From an uncultured Lachnospiraceae bacterium (GTDB lineage: Bacteria; Bacillota; Clostridia; Lachnospirales; Lachnospiraceae): a stretch of 64,000 nt of DNA. Both the position numbers and the translations under genes were made by a program. The notes beneath the pieces were generated by a model that made no database searches, had not been told where the DNA came from, and saw only the letters and a list, made by a program, of their open reading frames with translations. The stretch covers positions 1 to 64,000 of the forward strand of contig URUY01000017.1 of assembly GCA_900551115.1 (NCBI GenBank). The letters are read 5' to 3'. Numbering within the stretch: the stretch's first letter is position 1; every line of letters starts with the position of its first letter. Below are positions 32,449 through 40,677 of this stretch, piece by piece.

Positions 32449-34863
32449 ATGCAGAATGACAGAGCAATAAAAATAGCGACAGGTGCAAGCAGGAAATCCA
32501 CAAACTGGATAATACAGGATATTACGTGGTCAGCGTTTGTAGGAAAGCTGTCCCAGCCGGTGAGAACACCGGAAAGTTTTGCTGAATATAAAGCACTGCC
32601 GAAACCAAAGCAGGATGAACTGAAGGATATAGGCGGATTTGTGGGTGGTACCTTAACTGGCAGACAGAGAAAGAACAATGCCGCAGGAGAAAGATACCTT
32701 ATCACACTGGATGCCGACACCATAGAACCGGGAGGCACCCAGCGGGTGCTCAATGCAGTGTCAGCGCTTGGCTGTGCCTATGCGGTTTACAGTACCAGAA
32801 AGCATGAAGGCGCAGCTCCCAGGCTTCGTATCATTTTCCCGTTAGATATTCCCTGCTCAGCGGATGAATATGAACCCATAGCACGTAAAATGGCATCCTT
32901 TATCGGGATGCAGATATTTGACCCGACTACGTTCCAGAGTATCCGGCTGATGTACTGGCCAAGCTGCTCCGCGGACTCAGAATTTATTTTCCTGTATGAG
33001 GATAAGCCGTTCCTGTCAAAGGAAGGCATACTTGCCATGTACAGGGACTGGAAGGATGTAAAGGAATGGCCGGAGGTTCCCGGTGCGGCAAAGATAAGGG
33101 ACAGGTCCGCAAAGAAGCAGGGTAATCCGTTGGAAAAACAGGGTGTGGTAGGAGCCTTCTGTCGGTGTTATGACATTGTGACTGCCATGGAACTCTTTAT
33201 TCCGGGAACCTATGATTCCTGCACGGACGGACGTTTTACATACGTGGAAGGGTCTACTGTGGGTGGCGCCGTGCTGTACGATGACGGGAAATTTATTTAC
33301 AGCCACCATGCAACGGATCCCTGCTGTGACAGACTGTGCAACGCCTTTGACATGGTACGCCTGCATCTGTTCGGGGATGAGGATGCCAGTGCTGATCCGG
33401 AAACCCCGGTGAATAATCTGCCTTCCTATAAGTCCATGTGTGAGTTTGCAGCAGCACAGGAGCCGGTGGCGCAGATGCTGTTAAAGGAACGTTATGAAAT
33501 GGCGGTGCAGAGCTTTGATGCCCCGGTGGACACCTCACAGGAATCCTATGACTGGATGACAAGGTTAAAGGTGCATCCCAAAACAGGAATGCCGCTCCCT
33601 ACCGTAACCAACGTGCAGCTTATCATGGAAAACGACCCCCAGATAAGGGGAAAGGTGTACCATGATGATTTTGCGGACAGACCCATGATATGTGACAGGA
33701 TGCCATGGGAAGCCTTTGAATTTAACGGCGTACACAGGCTGTGGAAGGATGAGGATGACGCAGGGCTGCGCGGATACATGGAATCCCACTACGGGATTGC
33801 AGGTAAGGAAAAAATAATGGACGGGTTTGCGGTGTATGCCATGAACCACCGTGTGAACCTGCTTCGGGATTATCTTGTTACACTGCAGTGGGACGGTGTG
33901 AGCCGCATTGACACTCTGTTAGTGGATTATTTTGGTGCGGAGGATACGGTCTATACGAGGGAAGCTACCAGAAAGTGCATTGTGGCTGCCATTGCAAGGC
34001 TGTTTAATCCGGGCATCAAGTTTGACCAGATGCTGATACTGGCAGGCCCACAGGGTATAGGTAAGAGTACTTTTTTCAGGCTGCTTGGCATGCGGTGGTA
34101 CACGGACTCCTTATATACCTTTGAAGGCAAGGAAGCCGCAGAGCTTTTGCAGGGCTACTGGATAGTGGAATGCGGGGAACTATCGGGTATGACAAAATCC
34201 GAGATGAATGTGGTAAAGCAGTTTATCAGCAAGTGCGAGGACACCTACAGGGCGGCTTACGGGCGCAGGACGGGCAATTATCCGAGGCGGTGTCTGTTAG
34301 TAGGGACAACCAATGAAACGGAGTTTCTGAAGGACGATACGGGCGGACGCCGCTTCTGGCCGGTAGACTTAGGACTGCATCCCCACGGGAAATCCGTATT
34401 CAGAGACCTGCTGCAGGAGGTGCCATTAATCTGGGCAGAGGCCATGGTATTGTACAGGGCAGGAGAATCCCTGGTGCTGTCAGGAGAGGCTGAAGGGCTT
34501 GCAAAGGATACCCAGGAGGCACACAGGGAATCCAACAGTAACGAGGGTGTTATAGAAGAATTCCTGCAGAAGAAGGTGCCAAAGAACTGGTACCAGTGGA
34601 CCATGGCAGAACGGCGGACGTGGCTGGATAACGTTTTTAATCAGGACCGGGAACCGGAAGAAAACCTGATGTACAGGGACAGGATATGCGCTTTGGAGAT
34701 ATGGAGCGAGTGCTACAGACAGGGAAGCAACAGGATGAAAAAATCCGATTCCAGGGAAATAAATTCTATCTTGGACAGAATGCCGGGATGGAAAAAAGCA
34801 AAAAGTCCGATACGCTTTGGCGGTGGGTATGGTGCCCAGAGAGGTTATCAGAAGCAACAATAG
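32449..34863 (+). CDS. VapE-type primase/helicase
   Basis: This 804-residue protein has an N-terminal primase-polymerase-like part (ERYLITLDADTIEPGG; RKHEGAAPRLRIIFPL) and a C-terminal virulence-associated-E P-loop ATPase. Walker A is GPQGIGKSTFFRLLG (about residues 535-550), followed by IVECGELSGMTKSE and TGGRRFWPVDLG. It probably opens and primes the phage origin. The non-coding AT-rich stretch after it is a candidate origin. Confidence 0.9.
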   Translation: MQNDRAIKIATGASRKSTNWIIQDITWSAFVGKLSQPVRTPESFAEYKALPKPKQDELKDIGGFVGGTLTGRQRKNNAAGERYLITLDADTIEPGGTQRVLNAVSALGCAYAVYSTRKHEGAAPRLRIIFPLDIPCSADEYEPIARKMASFIGMQIFDPTTFQSIRLMYWPSCSADSEFIFLYEDKPFLSKEGILAMYRDWKDVKEWPEVPGAAKIRDRSAKKQGNPLEKQGVVGAFCRCYDIVTAMELFIPGTYDSCTDGRFTYVEGSTVGGAVLYDDGKFIYSHHATDPCCDRLCNAFDMVRLHLFGDEDASADPETPVNNLPSYKSMCEFAAAQEPVAQMLLKERYEMAVQSFDAPVDTSQESYDWMTRLKVHPKTGMPLPTVTNVQLIMENDPQIRGKVYHDDFADRPMICDRMPWEAFEFNGVHRLWKDEDDAGLRGYMESHYGIAGKEKIMDGFAVYAMNHRVNLLRDYLVTLQWDGVSRIDTLLVDYFGAEDTVYTREATRKCIVAAIARLFNPGIKFDQMLILAGPQGIGKSTFFRLLGMRWYTDSLYTFEGKEAAELLQGYWIVECGELSGMTKSEMNVVKQFISKCEDTYRAAYGRRTGNYPRRCLLVGTTNETEFLKDDTGGRRFWPVDLGLHPHGKSVFRDLLQEVPLIWAEAMVLYRAGESLVLSGEAEGLAKDTQEAHRESNSNEGVIEEFLQKKVPKNWYQWTMAERRTWLDNVFNQDREPEENLMYRDRICALEIWSECYRQGSNRMKKSDSREINSILDRMPGWKKAKSPIRFGGGYGAQRGYQKQQ

Positions 34864-35100
34864 AGTACCCTTGATGTAACATTTTATGCTGATACAAATG
34901 TTGCATGCAATGTGAACAATGAAAACAATGTAACAATCTAATGTGTACGAAAAAAGTCAGTGTTTTAAAGGATTAGAGGGTATTTATAAACATGTAAACA
35001 TTATTCTATATGAAATATATAAATAAAGGAAATAAGGATATATATAACCCTTGATACCCCTGTACATATATATAAAGGGGGAACGGTGTAAAATTGTTAC
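34864..35100. other. AT-rich region with short repeats, possible replication origin
   Basis: The gap has no gene. Related words recur: GATGTAACA, AAATGTTGC, GCAATGTGAACA and ACAATGTAACA between 34873 and 34938, with palindrome TTGCATGCAA at 34902-34911. They are followed by a strongly AT-rich stretch (34978-35060). Its place directly after the primase/helicase gene fits an origin. This is an inference from position and composition. Confidence 0.35.
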
Positions 35101-35122
35101 TTTGTATGCAGGAGGAAAAAAT

Positions 35123-35335
35123 ATGGGTGTTTCCGGAATAATTTTATCTGACCATGATTTTTGCACGACGAAGCTGAAAGAGATGCTTGAAGATGGGGAG
35201 TGGCATAGCTGTGAAGAGATAAGAGAGCAGATGGCGGCAAATGGTATCCCGCTTAGGGTATTCAAGCAGTCAAGAAAAACACTCGGCGTAAAAACTAAAA
35301 ACGATCACGGAAGATTTTACTGGAGGTTGGAATGA
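35123..35335 (+). CDS. Small winged-helix-like phage protein
   Basis: This protein is 70 residues from the ATG at 35123 (GGAGGAAAA upstream). The pattern TKLKEMLEDGEWHSCEEIREQMAA, then FKQSRKTLGVKTK resembles a short winged-helix or DprA-winged-helix-like domain. Its stop overlaps the VRR-NUC start (ATGA). It is probably a DNA-binding replication accessory. Confidence 0.55.
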   Translation: MGVSGIILSDHDFCTTKLKEMLEDGEWHSCEEIREQMAANGIPLRVFKQSRKTLGVKTKNDHGRFYWRLE

Positions 35336-35664
35336 GAGAAAAAGAGGTTGAGGAATATCTGGCAAAGCAGGCAAAGGCAAGAGGCGGGCTGGCACTGAAA
35401 TTTGTGTCTCCGGGGTGTACAGGTGTGCCGGACAGGATAGTCATGCTGCCGGGAGGAAGGGTCGGGTTTCTGGAGCTTAAGGCACCGGGAGAAGTACCGA
35501 GGAAAGATCAGCAAAACCGTATCAGGCAGTTAAGGGCACTGGGCTGTACAGCAGGCTGGGCAGACACAAAAGAAATGGTTGACCGGTTCCTGACCTGGCT
35601 TGAATGCCAAAACGGCAGTGAGGAGCTGTTACAGGAGATACCGGAAGCAGGAGGGCTTACATGA
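35332..35664 (+). CDS. VRR-NUC domain nuclease
   Basis: This 110-residue protein has the family pattern KEVEEYLAKQAKARGGLALK, GCTGVPDRIVMLPGGRVGFLELK (catalytic D and E-x-K) and QQNRIRQLRALG. It is a PD-(D/E)xK nuclease associated with branched DNA. It is coupled by 4-base overlaps on both sides to the small upstream gene and the SNF2 helicase. Confidence 0.9.
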   Translation: MREKEVEEYLAKQAKARGGLALKFVSPGCTGVPDRIVMLPGGRVGFLELKAPGEVPRKDQQNRIRQLRALGCTAGWADTKEMVDRFLTWLECQNGSEELLQEIPEAGGLT

Positions 35665-37046
35665 AATTCACACCACACAATTACCAGAGGTACTGCATAA
35701 ACCGGATGATACAGGAGCCGGCGCTGGCGCTGTTTCTTGGTATGGGGCTTGGTAAGACAGTAACCACAATGACGGTGATAAATGACCTGAAGTATAACCG
35801 GTTTCTGATACGCAGATGTCTTGTCATAGCACCCAAAAAAGTGGCAGAGGATACGTGGACCAGGGAACAGGCAAAATGGGACCACCTGCACCTGTTACGG
35901 GTCGTACCGGTACTGGGAAGCCTGCAGAGGAGGATAAAGGCACTGGCATCACCCGGAGATGTGTATGTTACTAACCGGGAGAACGTTCCCTGGCTGGTGG
36001 ATTACTACCGGAATGACTGGCCGTTTGATGCGGTGGTAATCGATGAGAGCAGCAGCTTTAAGAGCCATCAGGCAAAGAGGTTCAAGGCACTTAAAAGTGT
36101 CCGGCCACACATAGAGCGGATTTATGAGCTGACCGGTACTCCTTCCAGTAACGGATACATGGACCTGTGGGCACAGATTTACCTGTTGGACGGTGGTATA
36201 CGGCTTGGCAGGACAATTACAGAGTACCGGAATAATTATTTCTGTGCAGGGTCGCGGAACGCTACCACCATTTTCCGGTACGACCCGCTGCCGGGAGCAG
36301 AAGAGATTATTCAGAGCCGGATACAGGATATCTGCATCAGCCTTTCCGCAGAGGATTATCTGGAGCTTCCTGACAGGATAGACAATATCCGGTACATAAA
36401 GCTGGATGCCAAAGCACAGAAGGCATATGACGAAATGGAGAAGCAGCGGATTCTGGAATTTGGAGACACGATACTGGATGCAGGCAGTGCAGCAGTTTTA
36501 AGCAACAAGCTTCTGCAGATCGGCAACGGGGCAGTGTATGTGCAGGACCCCATGGACCCTGACAGGAAAAACGTGGTTGAGGTGCATGATAACAAGATTG
36601 AGGCTTTCATGGAGCTTGTGGAGGAGCTGAACGGGGAGCATGCCCTTGTGTTTTACAATTTCCAGCACGATGTGGAGAGGATTGAAAAGGCACTGGCAAA
36701 AACAAAGCTTCGTGTCGGCGAACTCAGGACAAGCGCTGATATAGCAGACTGGAATGCAGGGAAAATAGATATCCTGCTTGCCCATCCGGCCAGTGCGGCA
36801 TATGGCCTTAACCTGCAGGAGGGAGGGCACCACGTCATATGGTTCGGGCTTAACTGGTCACTGGAGCTTTACCAGCAGGCAAATGCAAGACTTCACAGGC
36901 AGGGGCAGGAACAGAAGGTTTTTATACATCATCTGGCGGTGGTTGGTTCCGTGGACGAGGATGTCATGGATGCACTGAAGGCAAAAGGAGACAGTCAGAC
37001 GGCACTGCTTGAGGCACTAAAGGCAAGAGTGGACAAATACAGATAA
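35661..37046 (+). CDS. SNF2-family DEAD/DEAH helicase
   Basis: This 461-residue protein has Walker A LFLGMGLGKTVTTM (about residues 24-37), the DEAD-type motif VVIDESSSFK, TGTPSSNGYMDLW (motif III), and C-terminal motifs V and VI in ASAAYGLNLQEGGHHVI and QANARLHRQGQ. It is a double-strand DNA translocase that probably works with the neighbouring VRR-NUC nuclease in phage replication or recombination. Confidence 0.93.
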   Translation: MKFTPHNYQRYCINRMIQEPALALFLGMGLGKTVTTMTVINDLKYNRFLIRRCLVIAPKKVAEDTWTREQAKWDHLHLLRVVPVLGSLQRRIKALASPGDVYVTNRENVPWLVDYYRNDWPFDAVVIDESSSFKSHQAKRFKALKSVRPHIERIYELTGTPSSNGYMDLWAQIYLLDGGIRLGRTITEYRNNYFCAGSRNATTIFRYDPLPGAEEIIQSRIQDICISLSAEDYLELPDRIDNIRYIKLDAKAQKAYDEMEKQRILEFGDTILDAGSAAVLSNKLLQIGNGAVYVQDPMDPDRKNVVEVHDNKIEAFMELVEELNGEHALVFYNFQHDVERIEKALAKTKLRVGELRTSADIADWNAGKIDILLAHPASAAYGLNLQEGGHHVIWFGLNWSLELYQQANARLHRQGQEQKVFIHHLAVVGSVDEDVMDALKAKGDSQTALLEALKARVDKYR

Positions 37047-37061
37047 ACAGGGAGAAAAGTA

Positions 37062-37238
37062 ATGGAAGAACAGGAACGAGATAATCCGATGGCAGATTAT
37101 ATAGATTACTTAAATCGTATGAACCGAATGCACAATATCGACTTGTGGCAGCTTCATCAGTTAGCGTTGGCCAGAGAGGTGGCAAGAGAATACGGCTTGA
37201 CAGAAGACCAGATTAAGCAGCTTGATGAAGATTTGTAG
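37062..37238 (+). CDS. Small phage protein
   Basis: This 58-residue acidic, helical protein (EEQERDNPMADYIDYLNRMN) has a GGGAG ribosome site. It ends GLTEDQIKQLDEDL. The family is unknown. It follows the helicase gene by 15 bases. Confidence 0.5.
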   Translation: MEEQERDNPMADYIDYLNRMNRMHNIDLWQLHQLALAREVAREYGLTEDQIKQLDEDL

Positions 37239-37251
37239 GAGGTAATGATAA

Positions 37252-37605
37252 ATGGACAAGAAGGAAGCAATAAAGAAATTAAATCAATTAAGCAAAGCCG
37301 AAGGAAACATTGGGAGAGTAAATAAGCCAATGGCAGAAGCTGCACGAATGGGTGCTGAAGCCTTAGCAAAGCAGGAAAATGGTGGATGGATTCCTGTAAC
37401 AGAGAGATTGCCGGAGAATGGCAGTTACATCATGGTATCGTTTGATAATTTTTCTGTGCCGGATATTGGAAGGTACGAAGAAGACGCGGAAGGCGGTGCT
37501 TTCTATCCGGGAGATGATGATAAGAGCTATGTGCAGTATGACCTGTTTGTGAATGCATGGATGCCATTGCCGGAGCTGTACAGAGAAGAAAGTGAAGCTG
37601 ATTGA
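37252..37605 (+). CDS. DUF551 domain protein
   Basis: This 117-residue protein has a helical N terminus (KKEAIKKLNQLSKAEGN) followed by a DUF551 domain: GGWIPVTERLPENGSYIMVS and the closing AWMPLPELYRE. DUF551 is a small beta-rich phage and prophage domain of unknown role. Confidence 0.85.
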   Translation: MDKKEAIKKLNQLSKAEGNIGRVNKPMAEAARMGAEALAKQENGGWIPVTERLPENGSYIMVSFDNFSVPDIGRYEEDAEGGAFYPGDDDKSYVQYDLFVNAWMPLPELYREESEAD

Positions 37606-37721
37606 TGCGGATATAGGGTAACCGTATAAGTGCAGTAAGCATACGCATATTCTGCAGCAATTTAGGCATACTAACAAGCACGATAATACCAAGACAGTCT
37701 ATGATGAACGGAGGCACTATA

Positions 37722-37946
37722 ATGCAGGCAACCATGATACAAGACGAATACAGCGATATTTGTATGAACTATCCGTACGAGGTAGAACGTGTATATGCAG
37801 ACGGTAATATAAGGCTTAAAAAGAACCCTAGGCGGTATGACGGGAAGTACTTTGAGATTAGGCATAACGGTAAAACTCTCAGCTTAAAAGAAGCATACAA
37901 TATATGGCAGTTTGAGTGCGTGAAACGCCAGTCGGGGATAAGTTAG
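37722..37946 (+). CDS. Small phage protein
   Basis: This protein is 74 residues from the ATG at 37722 (GGAGG upstream). It is basic and beta-rich (GNIRLKKNPRRYDGKYFEIR). The family is not recognised. Confidence 0.5.
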   Translation: MQATMIQDEYSDICMNYPYEVERVYADGNIRLKKNPRRYDGKYFEIRHNGKTLSLKEAYNIWQFECVKRQSGIS

Positions 37947-37952
37947 CAGTGT

Positions 37953-38213
37953 GTGAAAATCGAAAAGGGGTCTGCTTTTGAAACGGCTGAAAAGAAATTG
38001 TCAGAGAGCAATCTTGCAATGGTGGTGTACAGAGCGGAAGGCTGAAACGCCTGCATTGATGTTATGTCAGGCGAATAGTCGCAGAAAGAGCGACCTACAC
38101 CCCTATACATCGCTCTTTCATATTGCTGTACCCCTATTGCAAGAAACATTATAGTACATATCTTTACTAAAAGCAACACAAATGTGTCGACAAAGACCGA
38201 CAATTAAAATCTT
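37953..38213 (+). other. Gap with hairpin and a doubtful 30-codon ORF
   Basis: A GTG-started frame (37953-38045) reads MKIEKGSAFETAEKKLSESN and ends AMVVYRAEG, protein-like but with no good ribosome site. A perfect 10-bp stem follows (GAAAGAGCGA 38084-38093 with TCGCTCTTTC 38110-38119), without a U-run. Nothing else is supported before the tRNA-like element at 38214. Confidence 0.35.
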
Positions 38214-38320
38214 GCGGCAGTACCACCAGTAGGTAGAGGGCGGGCACGGTGAAATAGAGTAACACAGGTTGCTGTCAGTCTGTGTCTATGATGTTGGAGG
38301 TTCGATTCCTCCCTGCTGCA
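38214..38320 (+). tRNA. tRNA-like element, not a standard tRNA
   Basis: A 7-bp acceptor stem (GCGGCAG 38214-38220 with CTGCTGC 38313-38319, one G-U pair) and a perfect T-arm (GGAGG-TTCGATT-CCTCC) are present, and the D-loop-like word CAGTAGGTAGAG follows the acceptor. The region between is too long (107 nt overall) and its best stem, ACACAG with CTGTGT, has a 12-base loop. It could be a tRNA with a large variable arm, a degenerate copy or a structured RNA. No anticodon is proposed. Confidence 0.4.
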
Positions 38321-38362
38321 CCTAATAAAAGACAAGAAGTAATAAAAAATGAGTCTTGGCAA

Positions 38363-38391
38363 TTGAATATGACGGTTGTGTGTAGTATAAT
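38363..38391 (+). promoter_or_regulatory. Promoter of the gene at 38424
   Basis: TTGAAT (38363-38368), 17 bases and TATAAT (38386-38391), with an AAAAGGGGG ribosome site before the ATG at 38424. Confidence 0.6.
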
Positions 38392-38423
38392 TTATTTATT
38401 AAATCACAAAAGGGGGTTACGCT

Positions 38424-38828
38424 ATGACGTACGATGAATTTATGGAAATAATCATAGAGTCAGAACCTAATGATTGGCTGTATGATGATGCAAAAGGTAA
38501 TTTTGTGTTTAAAGACGATTTGCTGATTTCGATTATTGGTAAGGAAGTGGATTACGATGAATCTGAAAGGTTTTTTGAAGATTGGGTAGAGAAATTTCCA
38601 GACCCTGTGGCAAGGAGAAAAGAATTTGAATTGTGCTATGCTGGAAATGAGATTGAAACTTTTTATACAGCAATGGTTGACGGCGCAAGAATGTATATTC
38701 CGTATCCTAATTTGCAGAATATGACAATATCTCAAAAAAAGTATCGCATAGGAAAAATTGTAAATTTAATGAACGAAGGATATGGGTTTGATTCATATCT
38801 AAGCAGAGCTGGGATAACAGTGGAATAA
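38424..38828 (+). CDS. Hypothetical phage protein
   Basis: This 134-residue acidic protein (TYDEFMEIIIESEPNDWLYD at its start) has no recognised domain. It has its own promoter and lies between the early genes and the terminase promoter, a typical place for phage accessory genes. Confidence 0.6.
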   Translation: MTYDEFMEIIIESEPNDWLYDDAKGNFVFKDDLLISIIGKEVDYDESERFFEDWVEKFPDPVARRKEFELCYAGNEIETFYTAMVDGARMYIPYPNLQNMTISQKKYRIGKIVNLMNEGYGFDSYLSRAGITVE

Positions 38829-38900
38829 TGGAATATAGGATAGCAACCATCAATATTCGATAGCTGGTATTGTTATCGCACCTTATAACCTGAATATCAT

Positions 38901-39005
38901 TTGACAATCACATAACCGCACGTTATAATAACCACATACAACATAACACAGAAATAGAGCCAAGAGCCGATAATGTAGAGCAATCTGCATGCCGGCTCTT
39001 TTTCG
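38901..39005 (+). promoter_or_regulatory. Late promoter with AGAGCC leader and terminator hairpin (copy a)
   Basis: A perfect consensus promoter, TTGACA (38901-38906), 17 bases and TATAAT (38924-38929), is followed by AGAGCC (38956-38961) and AAGAGCCG (38962-38969). The latter pairs with CGGCTCTT (38993-39000). The inner stem is capped by GCAA and a T-run follows. The hairpin ends 13 bases before the terminase start, so it looks like an attenuator that late transcription must pass. Confidence 0.75.
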
Positions 39006-39017
39006 TTAGGAGGAAGC

Positions 39018-39461
39018 ATGGCAACCGGTAAATACCAGAAGTGGCTTGAACAGGAAAATTTAATAAAGCTTGAAGCCTGGGCACGAGACGGCCTTACTGA
39101 TGAGCAGATTGCTTCTAACATGGGCATAACAGCAAAAACACTCTATGAGTGGAAAAAGAAATTCTGTGAGATATGTGATGCCCTAAAAAGAGGCAAAGAG
39201 GTAGTTGATATTCAGGTAGAAAATGCCCTGTTAAAAAGAGCATTGGGATATGAGTACAACGAAATCAGTGAAAAATATGAAGATGGGGTTCTTACGGAAC
39301 GTAAGGTAACAAAAAAGCAGGTGGTTCCGGATACCACGGCCCAGATATTCTGGTTAAAAAACAGAAAGCCGGAAGAATGGCGGGATAAGCGGGAAGTGGA
39401 TACAAATGTGGAAGGCGGTGTCACGATTGTCAACAATATCCCAAGAAGTAAAGCTGACTGA
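39018..39461 (+). CDS. Terminase small subunit
   Basis: This 147-residue protein has an N-terminal HTH (LTDEQIASNMGITAKTLYEWKKKF, about residues 31-55), then an oligomerisation part with VENALLKRALGYEYNE and the closing TAQIFWLKNRKPEEWRDKRE, typical of Clostridia phage terminase small subunits. It recognises phage DNA for packaging. The ribosome site TTAGGAGG lies just after the leader hairpin. Confidence 0.88.
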   Translation: MATGKYQKWLEQENLIKLEAWARDGLTDEQIASNMGITAKTLYEWKKKFCEICDALKRGKEVVDIQVENALLKRALGYEYNEISEKYEDGVLTERKVTKKQVVPDTTAQIFWLKNRKPEEWRDKREVDTNVEGGVTIVNNIPRSKAD

Positions 39462-40677
39462 TGTAATTGCGCCGGCATTCTATGATGTTCACTGGGATAT
39501 CTTAGACGGAGCGCATACATATTATGACCTTTACGGTGGGCGTGGCTCAACGAAGTCCTCTTTCATATCGGTGGAAATCATATTGGGCATGATGGAAGAT
39601 AAAGATGCTAATGCGGTAGTGTTCCGTAAGGTGGCATCAACATTAAGGGAATCCGTGTACGAGCAGATACAATGGGCAATAGATGCGTTAGAGGTATCCG
39701 ACCTTTGGGAAGCGAAGGTAAGCCCCCTGCAATATGTCTATAAGCCTACCGGGCAAAAGATAATCTTCCGTGGACTTGATAAAGCTAAGAAAACCAAGTC
39801 CATAAAGGTGAGTAAGGGGTATTTTAAATACCTGTGGTTTGAAGAGCTGGATGAATTTGCAGGAATAGAGGAAATTCGTACAGTACAGCAGTCGGTGCTT
39901 CGTGGCGGTTCAAAATTTGTAGTATTCAAATCATTCAACCCGCCTATCAGCAACGCTAACTGGGCTAATGTATATGTAAATGAGCCAAGAGATGATTCCT
40001 ACAGGCACAAATCAGATTATACGACAGTGTCAAAAGAGTGGTTAGGACAGCAGTTCCTTGATGATGCGGAACACCTGAAAGCGACCAATGAGAAAGCCTA
40101 TAAGCATGAATACTTAGGTATCCCCGTTGGCATTGGTACCAATATCTTTGAAATGCTGGAAATCAGATCTATTACGGACGAAGAGATTGCGCAGCAGGAA
40201 TGGATATACCAGGGGCAGGACTGGGGATGGTTCCCGGACCCCAAAGCCTTTATCCGTGTATCCTACAATCACAACCAAGAAAAGATTATGCTGCTTGATG
40301 AGCTTGGAGGATGCAAAAAGCGTAATCGTGCAATGGCTCAGGAGATTAAAGACCACGGGTATGACGATTATGAGGTAATTTGCGGCGCAGATGAACAGGA
40401 AAGCATAAATGACTTTAGGGATGAGGGAATTCCTGCAAGGAAAACAAATGCAAAGCCGGGCAGTGTGAAATATACGATGGAGTGGTTACAGTGCAGGACA
40501 CTTGTAGTTGACCCGGCACGTACACCCAGGGCATACAAGGAGATTATAGAGTACGAGCATGAGGTAGACCAGCAGGGCAATATTATTCCGGAATACCCGG
40601 ATAAAAACAATCACTGGATTGATGCGCTTAGGTACGCGACAAGTCCGATGTCACTGAGAAGAGGAGAGAGCGCTTAA
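39406..40677 (+). CDS. Terminase large subunit (PBSX-type)
   Basis: This 423-residue protein has an ATPase domain with Walker A-like YDLYGGRGSTKSS (about residues 41-53) and Walker B-like KYLWFEELDEF. The C-terminal nuclease domain carries EVICGADEQ and the closing DKNNHWIDALRYA. It pumps DNA into the prohead and cuts it. The annotated ATG overlaps the small subunit gene by 56 bases; an internal GTG or TTG slightly downstream is possible. Confidence 0.9.
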   Translation: MWKAVSRLSTISQEVKLTDVIAPAFYDVHWDILDGAHTYYDLYGGRGSTKSSFISVEIILGMMEDKDANAVVFRKVASTLRESVYEQIQWAIDALEVSDLWEAKVSPLQYVYKPTGQKIIFRGLDKAKKTKSIKVSKGYFKYLWFEELDEFAGIEEIRTVQQSVLRGGSKFVVFKSFNPPISNANWANVYVNEPRDDSYRHKSDYTTVSKEWLGQQFLDDAEHLKATNEKAYKHEYLGIPVGIGTNIFEMLEIRSITDEEIAQQEWIYQGQDWGWFPDPKAFIRVSYNHNQEKIMLLDELGGCKKRNRAMAQEIKDHGYDDYEVICGADEQESINDFRDEGIPARKTNAKPGSVKYTMEWLQCRTLVVDPARTPRAYKEIIEYEHEVDQQGNIIPEYPDKNNHWIDALRYATSPMSLRRGESA

